Assembly: GCA_963691655.1 (NCBI GenBank)
Contig: OY829329.1
Span: 18,366,708-18,430,707, forward strand
Source: Toxonevra muliebris
Lineage: Eukaryota; Arthropoda; Insecta; Diptera; Pallopteridae
DNA: 64,000 bases
Reading direction: 5' to 3'
The translations under genes and the position numbers were made by a program. Position 1 is the first letter of the stretch. Every line of letters starts with the position of its first letter. Shown here one piece after another: positions 40,036 through 52,000 of this stretch. Under the pieces are notes generated by a model. The model made no database searches and was not told the DNA's origin. It saw only the letters and a program-made list of their open reading frames with translations.

Positions 40036-43000
40036 CTAAGAAAAAAAATAGTTAAAAAGAAATGTAATTATATAACATAAGTAAGAAAATTTCAATTACA
40101 AACCTTTAAAATTTTATATGGTGTCATTTTAATTAGCCAATTGGGTAATGAATAATTAGTATCGGGTCTCAAATAAACCAACATATCTAAAGGTATAAAT
40201 TTTGGTTTATTATCCGGTATCAACGATATCGCAGTTCTTGAATCTGCCAATAATACGTCAGCGTTTTGTAAGCATATACCGATGTAAACATCTTCTATGC
40301 CAAAAAGAAGTCCTGGAGGACACAGCGTTTCATTGTGAAAAGAGTTGTTCATCAGACGCCGGAGAGCTTCTTTACTCAGCACATAAGCTGCACCGCCAGA
40401 CATGTATTCCTAATGATTTCGAATGAGATAGAAACGTTTTAGTCTATTTTTTTAAAAAGGCAATCGTTATAATAATTGAGGTGACCAGAGTTGTAAACAA
40501 TTGAATCAGTTGGTTTTGATCTTGGGATAAAAATATCCGGAAAATATAATCATTTTAGTACAAACGATCTTCTAAGAGATTGAAAAATTTTTCTTGAATC
40601 TAGTGGTGCTTGAAGTTTATACCCAAAACACCCTGTATATCAATCATTACGCCATCATCAGGTTCTTACATCAAAACTAATTACTCCCTTTAAGAAATTA
40701 GCTTCATATTTATAACATATATCATTATATTATAATTGCGTATCTAAGATCATCAATAATACTAATTGATACTTTTTTCTTTTCATTCCATTACACTGTG
40801 CGACAAAAATTCACCTTGATGTTTTTGCCATGGAGTTCGACTTGGGATTAAACAAAAAAAAATCCTACTGAGCAACACTACTCTGACAGTTTTCCAAAGT
40901 AAGTAAAGTTTAGATTTCTTTTTATAACCAAAAAAAAAATGCCAGTTTTTTATTTTAGACTTATTACCCTTTTCAAAACTAAATTAGCCACTGCTCAGTT
41001 AAAACAGTTTTTAAGCAGGGAAAATGATTGCAGAGATAGCACAGAATTTAAATTTACTAGAGAGTTGTAGTGAGACTAGGGAGGTTTCCGGTCTATGTAA
41101 GGCACTCAACATCAATTTACCCTAACCTTTACTTGAAGGTCTCAATCAACATATTACTTTTAGAACTGCGATAAGAATTATGTAGAACATTAATTCAAGT
41201 TACGACTAGAACAACGATTGGGACTTCGATTAGGATTAGGCTATGTTACAGTGGCTGCAAAAGTCTCACCTAAACCTTAGAGTCCACAGTGATACCACAA
41301 CCATTTTTTAAAATTGTTAATGCTGTAATTATTCGTCGATCATGCGAAGCTCTTGATAAGATGTACATATATTATTTTTTACAGCTTCGTTCAGTGAACA
41401 AAAAAGCCCTGGAACTAAGGCTAAAAATATGTACATCTAGAACGACAATTATGAGCTGGAACAAACACTAGAAATGCAACTAGGACCAATAAAGAGCTAA
41501 AACAAGATTTAGAATTACTACTTCGACGCCCAGGGCTTCGATTAAGGGAACGACGAAAAATATGACTAGGACTACGATTACGACTACGCCCGAAACTAGA
41601 ACCACGACAAGGACTACGGATTTAAATAGGACAATGGCCAGAACTACGATTAGGACCTAGAAGTGAGACTAGGTTTGTTACAAGAGATTATAAAAATTAA
41701 GACTAGGATTATAGTTAGCACCAAGAACTAAGACTAGCACTGTGATTAGGACTATGACAAGCAATGGGACTTTGTCTAGAGTACTACGACGACTGTGACT
41801 AAAAAAACAATTAGAGTTACGGTTAGAACTTTAATTCGGAGGCCAATTTCGGATTTCAATCAGACTAGAACGACGACTGGGACTTCCATTGGGGTTACAA
41901 AAAAATTATGAATAGAACTAGAGACTTCACCTACGATTGACAGTGTGTTTTACGAATGAGTCTACGACTAGATAAAACGCGTTTTAAAAATATTGACTTG
42001 TCACTCTGGTCAAAAGATACTTAAAAATCGTTATCAATGAATTGTGCTTTGAACTACGTTTAGATCTATGTAAGATTTCGATTAGGGTTTTCTATTAGAA
42101 CGAGAACTGGGACTTCTATTTGGTTTACGACAAAAACTTTGACTAGGATTATGACTAGAAAAATGACTTAGACTAGGACAACGACTAAGACTACGACAAC
42201 AACTAAGACTAGGACAACGACTAAAACTAGGGCAACGACTAAGACTAGAACAGCGACTAAGACTAGGAAAACGACTAAGACTAGAACAGCGACTAAGGCT
42301 AGGACAGCGACTATGATTAGGGCAACGACTAAGACTAGGACAATGACTAAGACTAGGACAGCAACTAAGACCAGGACAGTGACTAAGACTAGAACAACGA
42401 CAAAGACTAGAACAACGACTAAGACTAGAATAGTGACTAAGACTACGACAGCGACTAAGACTAGGACAGCGACTAAGACTGGGACATCGACTAAGACTGG
42501 GACAACGACCAAGACTAGGACAGTGACGAAGACTAGAACAATGAGTAAGACTAGAACAGTGATTAAGACTAGAACAACAACTAAGACTTGGACAGCGACT
42601 AAGACTACGACAGCGACTAAGACTAGGACAACGACTAAGACTGGGACAACGACCAAGACTAGGACAGTGACGAAGACTAGAACAATGACTAAGTCTAGAA
42701 CAGTGATTAAGACTAGAACAACAACTAAGACTTGGACAGCGACTAAGACTACGACAGCGACTAAGACTAGGACAGCGAGTAAGACTAGAGCGACGACTAA
42801 GACTAGGACAACGCCTAGAAGAACGGTAGAAACGTAGAACTAACAGTAGAAATATGACTAAAACTATGACAAGAACTACTACCAGAACTATAACTAAGAC
42901 TACGACTGTAATAATACGAAAACTATGGCTTAGACAATGATTAGGGCTATGACGAGAACTACGACTATGGCTAAGATTGGGACTAAGGCAACGTTTAAAA

Positions 43001-46000
43001 ATTTTGTGAAATTTTCATTTTACGATTATGACTACAACTAGACCAAAATGTTTTCAAAACTTTAATAGATTGCTCTGATACACAAAATTTTTGCTGACTA
43101 GTGTATGTATTGTATGTATTTTTTAAGCTGAAGTTGTTTAAGTATTGTCCATCATAATATTTTGCAGATTTTTGTTCATAATAAGTAAAAAAATTTATAT
43201 TTCTACAAATTATACCAAAAAATTATAGCTATTAAAAACTTTATATATACTTAAAGATAAAATATCGTAACTAAAAATTCTTAGTTTAAGTGTTTTGCAT
43301 TATGACAAAAGCATGAGCATGAAGATGATGAATATGTAGGTACAATTTGTTTCATTTATTTGTATGTTAATTAAATAATTCAATTGTGAAATGAAGAAGA
43401 AGTTACAGTTCATAGTTTTCTAATTATTCCATTATTATTTTTTTTGGCATTAAACTACTAAACATTTTTGCTATTTGTCTATTAGTAATTACAATTAGAC
43501 ACAATGTTGAACAATTTGAAACGATTAGCAACATTTATGAAACTTGAGAGTTTTCATGTTTAATATGAAAGCGTTTACGGTTAATTTTTTTATTTATTTT
43601 TTGTTTATATACAATAGACAGATTAAATAAATAAATACAATGGGAAGTAAATATGAATATAAAATTTTAATAGTTTATATGGAAGTTATTAAAAAAAATA
43701 ATATTAATTAAATATAATAAGAAATTATAGGTCAGCAGCGTTATAAGGTCATAAATTGTTCATGCAAAAATTTTATTTTTTTTTTTCTTAATAAACTAAT
43801 CATTGTTTAACTTGTAGGTATAGGTATACAAATACATTTTTCAAATATTTAATTTCAATATTCATATATATTTTTATAGACACGCCAAAATTTGTGTGAA
43901 CATAAAATATTGCTCATTTATGCAAATGCGTGGAACGCATCGATGATAGTCAAGAGAAAAAAAAAAAACAAACATTAGTAAGTCCTAATTATAATTTTTT
44001 TTGTGAGTATGTACATTTATTGTACTAAAACCAAATATGTTGATTAATTTTTTTCGCGCCTCTGACGATTTTGATTTCTTTTATTGGCGTGTAACTGCTG
44101 TAGTTAAAAGCATATGAACAATATTTTTATTAGCCTCAGGTTATGCAAGTGCTTAATGTTTCATACCCAGAAGGCCAACGGCCACACACAAACACACATA
44201 GACACACTGTTGTTTTAATGGGGCATGCAAATACCCCTGCAAACATACATTCATACATACAAACATGAAGCTTCAAAGAAAGACAAATTGTTGTCAATTG
44301 TTGTCTGAAACTTTAAATGTAAACAAATTTGTTATTTAACTTGTTTTCCTTATTGTTTTTAATAAAAAAAACACAAAATTGCAAAAAGAATGCAAAACTT
44401 TTTCAAACAAAAAAAATTAAACAAAAAGAAAACATTGGGATACATGTTTATTAAAAGAACAATAAAAATAATAATAAATCATTTTATTGGTATAAAATTT
44501 GTTTTTATGGTATACAAAGATTTTGAATTTACTAGATATTTTTAGTACAGGGTCATTCTGAGATTTTCCAAGTTCTTAAGAAACTTCCGAGTAAGCTTCT
44601 AAACGGCAAAGCAGAATCGAATAAAATTTTAACATAATTTTTCTATGGTACCTGGGACACACTATGTGAAAGTAGGATTTTTTGATTGGACGTGGCACCT
44701 CCCATACAAACACAATACTCTATACTTAGCATCCTGGAAACTATTTACGGAAAAACCACTAAAATCACTGGCTAGATAGCAGACGGGATTGGTCAATTAG
44801 GCGTGGCGCTTCCCATACAACCAAAATAATTAAAACTGAATATCTGGAAAATTATGCAAGGGTCGGGCACAAAATTTTACGAGAGGCTACAAGTTATTAT
44901 TAATTTTAATCGTTGGAAGAAAAGCGGATGGGATTGCCCGACTGGGCATGGCACCTCACATACAACCAAAACAATTAGAACGGAATATCTTGGAAACTGT
45001 TTAAGGGATAACCACTAAATTTGAATAAGAGGAATGCCTATTTTAAATCTCAATCACTGAAAAGTATGTGGGAGGGATTGGCCGTTTGGGCGTGGCACTT
45101 CCCATACAAACAAAATACTTAATACTTTAATATTATCTTTATTTATAAATTTTATTTGAAAATTACTTCTATTCCCCAATTTCCTCTTAGAAGCCATTGG
45201 CCTCTTCCAGTATTTAACATACAGATGGCAGTAGTAAAATGTAAACATACTTCAAACTAACTTTATAATTACAATACATATAATTAACACTTTCACACAC
45301 AGATGGCAGTAGTAAAATGTAAACATAACTTAAACTAATTCTATAGTAACAACTCATATCACTACAATAGTGAATGTTTTGGAAACTATTTGCGGAAAGA
45401 CACTAAATTTGGTATGAGGATGAAAGATGCTACTACCAATTACTGGCTAGAAAGAAGACGGTATTGGTCAATTGGATGTGGCACTCAAAATACTTAATAC
45501 AATCAAAATACTTAATACTGATTTCTTGGCGAAATAACCACTAAGCAGTTCTTTTAATAAACAGATATCGAAAAATATCTTTTGATCTGGGGCGTGGCAC
45601 TCCCCATACAATCAAAATACTTACCAAATATCTTGGAAGTTATTTAAGGTATGACCACTAAATTTACAGTAGAGGTTCAGATTCCTAATACTGATGACTA
45701 GACAGAAAATAAGAGGAATTAGTTGATTGCGGATGCCACCTTCCCATTAATTGGTGTAAACTTCTTTTCTGGGGTCTCATCCACGGTATAATGTTAAAAG
45801 TTGGTACCTGAGCACTTATTTTCATTACAAATTGTCTAGTGCTATTTTCTAATATTTTAATTATGCGCCTATACCAAGGCTCTTCAATCTTTTTAGACCA
45901 TGAAGTTCTTTTAGTTATAGTATATTCGATTTCGCCGAGCCTATTGCCCTTAGAATAAAATTGCAAGTAAAACAAAACTATTGTGTTTAGCATTTTTACC

Positions 46001-49000
46001 ATATTTTAATTTATTTGGAATTTGAAAAAAAAATCATTTGAATTAGAAAATTAACTCTTCTTTTTCCTTTTTTATGACAAAATAGCCTATAAAGAGTCTA
46101 GCTTTTCGAAAATTAACTAACTCTTTAAAAAATTTAACATATTCCCCCTGGAAGTTTGGCAAGCCCAGGGGCTCCGTTGAGTACAAGTCAAAGGCTTAAA
46201 TCAATTCAAATTTTTACAAAAAAATATTAGCAGACTTACATCAAAAATAAAGAGAGGAAAAGAGATCAGGAGAAAGTTTCTTTACGTGAGGCGAAAACCA
46301 ATCCTAAAATCTGCCTCTATTGATACTAAAGATTGCATATACCATATGCTCTTGAAATCTCCAAACTAGTCGTAAAAGTTGTTCGTTGTTGTGGGGAATT
46401 ATACAAAAAACTAACAAAAAATTGTATGAAAAGACGGTTATGTCAATAACCGAGAAACCGGGAAACACCAGGTTTTTCCCATTAGTTTTGTATAAATATG
46501 TTCTAAAGAAACCGACTTGAATCGTCAATTGTTTCAGTTTTATGAGTGGCAGACATGGCTGTATTTTATTTATGCCCTTATTTGATATGGTAGTTAGTTT
46601 CAACAATATCTAGCTAATATATAAACTACACAGACCGATAAATTCTTTACTCAGGAACCAGAATATATATACTTTCCCGAATGTTTTTGAATGTCACTGA
46701 ATTCGTATCCGAGGTCAAAATTTCCCTAATGGCTCCGGTTCTTGAGATATCTTTCATCGAGATATAAATCGAACTAAGTACTTAATTTCAACATTCGATT
46801 TCTTAAAGATAAAAAAAAAGATATACGGAGAAACCCAAATATGTTTTGAAGAGGAAGGACTTTCGGACTCCATTAATCTCTATATACTATATAAAAATGA
46901 AAATAAGTGTGTATGTCTCGAAATAACACCGAAACCGCAGTACAGATTAACACAAAAATTTGTATAATGATGCATTATGTCTCTGGTCATAAGATAGGCA
47001 TAGTCTAAGTTCAAAATTATAAGTGGGTGTGGCACCTCTCATATAAACTATATGCTTTTTTGGGTATATATCTGAAACCATTTACGGTATAGTACTGAAA
47101 TTTTACACAAGAACTTCGATTGGCGATGTCATACTACAGAGAAAATGTGGGTGGGATTGGAAATGGGGGTGTGGCACATGCCATATTATCTGAACATTCA
47201 TTATGAAATATCAGAAGAACAATTTGAAGTATGGTACTAAAATTTAGTATAGAAGTATTATTTGCTCATGGCTTTCTGTTATAATAAAATTATAAATACT
47301 TAATATCTAATTGTGAATATGAATAAAAAATAACAACAGAATAAAATGTAAAAACATATGAATGAGGAATGACAGCAGAAAGAGAGATGTACTTTATATG
47401 GGAGTATGCGCCATCTGTATGTCAAATAGGAAATCGGAAATACAGATGGCGTTATTTTCCGCTATTTTTAAAATCGAACAAACCTTTCTATGTAATTTTT
47501 TTCTTTTTTGCTCTTAATTTAGTTTTGCATGTTTTCTTGATATAAAAACTTTTAAATTATAAAACTTTTATTGCGATATAAAAATGTATTTTTGTGAAAT
47601 AAAAGTTTATAAAGTGCAAAACTTTCATTCGAATACGAATGCTTAATAAAAATGTGTAGATAATGCGAACTAAAAGTAGTAATGGCAAGCAAAAATAAAA
47701 AATAAGGTAATGAATGTTGGTATTTTTCGGGGGTATTTGTCAAAGATTATATGATTTTAAGTACATGCAATACTTTAAATAAATAAATAATTAATTATGT
47801 AAATATTTATCCATTATATTGTTCTGCGAAATTTTAGTTAATGATATTTTAAGATGTTTTATAAAAAGTTACCTTTCGTTGTAACCTCATAACCTCAAAT
47901 ATCTCGAAAACATACAAATTCGGTTACACAAACAACTTAGGTGAAACAGACTTTTATGATCAATTTGATCTAATAGTATACTCACATGGCGGCTGAAAAT
48001 TTGATTTTGGTGCTCAAAATCGATTTTGGCTGAAAATCCATTGAAAATTGAATTTTCGTCATACAACAAATGTCAAATGAAAATCTGATTTTCAGCCGAT
48101 TTTCAACGAAAAATGTTTTTTGGCTATGATTTTTCGCTATGCAACTCTGTGTTTCTGAGAGAATTGAGAGAATGCTACTACAATATTCAATCAATTACAA
48201 TATTTAGTACTTTTTGTTTGGTATCTGCCAAACATGATGACATTAGTTATTTGTAAAAAGTGTGAGAAAAGTAAATGATCTCAAAAAAATGCAGGGACCC
48301 TAACGGTTATGCGTTTTATAGTAAAAGTCAAATATTAAAAGTTATTTTGTGACTTTTATCGTGGTTGGCTAAATAAACCGGTAAATTGCTGACTTTTTTG
48401 GCAAGAAATAATAGTTATATTTAACTTTTATTTTTCGGGCAAAAAAAAAAAACAGTTATGTTATGACTTTTATTTTGTTGGCCAAAACGAACCAGTTATT
48501 TTATGACTTTTATTTTTTTGGACAAAAATAAATGGTCAACCCTATTTGCAAGCGAACGGCTTGAGCAATTAAAAAAAAAGTGATGGCATTCGATTCAGCT
48601 CATCCGTCCGCATATTATAGGTAAAAAAAATTTTAATTTTTAAATTCCGAAACAACTGCTGCAATGACCAAAGTAGGTATAAAAGTAGATAGCCCAAAGC
48701 CTATGAAATATTAAAGTAAAGGGGATCCAAAAAATTCTGAAACCATTAGGAACGTCTTTTCGTGTACATTTCAAAAATGTATTGTACTTTGTATGGCCGA
48801 TGCCTAGATTCGAAGTTATTGCCAATTTTGTATTCCAGTTCGTATCCATATATTTACATATGGGCAAAGGTCATAAAATGGAATGAAGCGGATCCCTATG
48901 TATTGTATACCGTTAAAAAGGTCTCAACGAGTACTTTTCAAAGATATATAACACAATGTATATTTGGTGTTTCATTAATTAGTTATAAGAGTTAACCATT

Positions 49001-52000
49001 TATTTTTGTCCAAAAAAATAAAAGTCATAAATTAACTGGCTCGTTTTGCCCGACAAAATAAAAGTCAAATATAATTATTATTTCTCCCCAAAAATCATAA
49101 AAGTCAATAATTTTCCATTTTATTTAGCTTATTACGATAAAAGTCATGAATTTAAAAGTCATACAATATTTGTGGAATTTAGTCCGTGAGGATCACAACC
49201 GTACACTACGGCTATTTTTTGTGAATGACTTTTTGAGTTGAAAAATGGAAAATAACAGTTATTTTCGGTTCCTGAAAAAATGGAAATAAAAATTGACAGA
49301 TGAAAAATCAAATGCCGTCTGAACGATTTTTCTGAAAATCTAATTTTGGGCAACGAAAATCGATTTTCAACTTCCATGTGAACACACTATAAGAATGATT
49401 AGTTTATCTTAAGTCATTCACGAGGAAATTTAATTTGAAAACAAACAGTTTTTATATTTATCATATATTTTTTAGAACTTGTTTTTTTTTCTGTTCTCTA
49501 ATACTACCAGAACAATGATATTACTCAGGATTACGACTTCGACTTTTTAAGGTTATAATTTTGGAATTGTTACACAAAGATACCTAGTATATATAAGAAA
49601 CTAAATATTTTTACTAAAAATTTATTTATTTCCCAATACATATTTATCTCTGATTCTTTTACAAATGTCATAAATACCAAACAAAATATTAAAATTCATA
49701 TTTTAAATAGCATCAAAAATCTTCAATAGACAAAATTTATTAAAAAAAAAATATTTAATGAATATTCTAATTTGTTGGCTTATTCAACAAATAAATTTAG
49801 CCGGAGATTTTAACTTGTTCTGACTGAGTCTATTACATGAAATATCATTTAATATTTTTCTTTTTTTCAATGCCAATTTCCTTTGAAATATTTCGAGTTT
49901 TACAATATTTGGGAATCAGTAGCAGAATGTCACAGTTGTTAATTAAAGTCAATCAAAATTAATAAATGAATAGTATTAGAAACTCAAGCATCCTACATTC
50001 TGCTATTACCTCAGATGCTCATCCATATCTTTCAAACAATAAAGTAACGTCAGGCGTTTTGAGATTTGAAAACTTGTTTGGCTATTTTTTTTTTTTATTT
50101 TTATTTTAACAATTTTATTATTTAATAAAAGACGTAAATGTATTTGAAATAAAGTTAAATTTAGAGATTCTGCTAAGAAACAATACTAAACTGAATACAA
50201 TTGAAATTTATAATTGCGTAATTTATACGTATTCAGGTTCTGTTTAGAGTGACCAGAAATTCAGTTAAGTACTTTCCTATTTATTGTAGTAGACATATGA
50301 AATCTGAGTCGATAATTCTCATCTTTTTTGGAGTTTTTAGGTTAGGTGTTCAATGGGCGATTTGTTAGTAGTAGGTTACTACCAAGTCCATTAAGAAACT
50401 AAAACTCATTTATTCTCATTTACTTTACAATGTTTTCACTTATATAAATTGTTGAAATGTGGGAACTATCACAGAGATCACTGATGAGGAACCGTTGCGG
50501 GTTCCGAAACGTCTGATCTACTAGTTTCATGAACTTTTTGGTGTTCTTTAAGCCTCATTCAAAACCTATTAATTTTAAATAAAACTATCCTAGTTAACCT
50601 AACTGAACATTTCAAAATTTAGTTGGCAACATTATCATTATGTACTAAAATAATATACACAAAAAAAAACTCTAAAATATAATAATTTTGAGTAAAAATC
50701 AATTAATACACTACAAAACGACAGCAAATTGTGTTTAAAATTTTGCTTCTTGCATTTAATTTGTTTTCCACTAATATCCGATTAATAATAACGATGATGA
50801 CGTCGTCGTCAAACGTCGTGATGATGATTAAGACCATATTTTGCTATTATTTCTATTAACAGCAAGTTTTATTTTTATTCTTAAGTATATTTTAACATGC
50901 TATTGTGGTATTAAAAAAAAAAAATTTATTTGCATAATCGTCTAAATTTAATGAATATTTTTTTTTTTAATGATTTCAGCAAATTCATAATTTTCAACTA
51001 AGTAATACGATGAGACATGCAAGAGAAATAGCCATAACCACTACACACATACATATCCACACCATTTTTTTTTTTTTTTTTTTAATTTAAATTTTCTACC
51101 TGAGTTGAACTGTTACTCCAGTCAAGCATTTATGCTCTAAGTCACCGAAAAGACTTTATTTTATTTAAAAAAAAAAATCCATTCGAGCATTTTTTTAAAG
51201 TAATTACTCTTTGACTGCGAATCGAACCTAGGACTCCATCCAGTCTAACACTCTATTACTATGCCACCACGGTAGCAAATTAAATATTTCACACTTCGTA
51301 GCAGCGGAACAACATCAATATAAATACCTACACATGTTTTTATGTATGTCTATGAATAAATTTGAATATGAAATTGAAAATCAAATGATCAAATAAAATG
51401 AATGAATGAATGACTTAGCTTCTGGTAGACGAAGACATAATTATCCGATTTCCGTTCATCGCTGAACATGTTCATTATAATAGAAGAAAAAATTGTTCCA
51501 TTAACTAAAGATTAATCATTTGAGTATAAAATGAAATATTTTAAAGTTAAAGCACTTCATTAGCTATGGTTTTAGGTTTTTGAAGTGAAACTTCTTCGGT
51601 CGGGTTTTAAAGTTTTTTTGAGAGTAAACTTTCGAGGCAATGCAACGGAAACGTAAACGAAAGTGATTAGATTTTGCTTCGTTCGCCTCCAATATATGTG
51701 TGTGGGTGAATAAAACGAGTAGAAAAGGAAGAGCAAAAGAAATATACATTAATATTAATATTACTGCGGCAAATTGCTACAGAACACTTTGGGTAACTCC
51801 GTTTTGGGCCTCAACGTTATAATTTTTTACGCGGTTCTAAAGTTTACCCATTTCTGGACATGCTGGTATCATAAAATATAAGAAATATTGGTTATTTTTG
51901 CATCTGAAAATGTTTGTGTTTACCACCTTATAGTAAAATCTTACGTAGAATATATTTTTGGAATCAGTTAGCCCGTTATTTTTATCTCTTATGGGTATTT

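Noticed and set aside
40330..40360. Minus-strand CTGATGA ... GAAACG inside gene A exon 4
   Set aside because: Lies in conserved coding sequence and the intervening bases do not form a stem II.
42168..42837. Thr-Lys and Val-Leu repeat proteins of 160-174 residues
   Set aside because: Both strands are open because the 18-bp minisatellite is a multiple of three; no start context, splice support or flanking coding sequence.
45688..45715. CTGATGA followed by a GAAAA-like stretch
   Set aside because: The intervening bases cannot form stem II and no stem I partner or cleavage triplet follows.
48762..48995. 77-codon frame in the centre of the fold-back element
   Set aside because: No transposase or other domain recognised; likely filler sequence of a non-autonomous element.
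51220..51290. A functional tRNA gene
   Set aside because: B-box is good but the body is fused to a 130-bp SINE-like sequence with a poly(A) tail, and a proper acceptor/anticodon fold was not evident.
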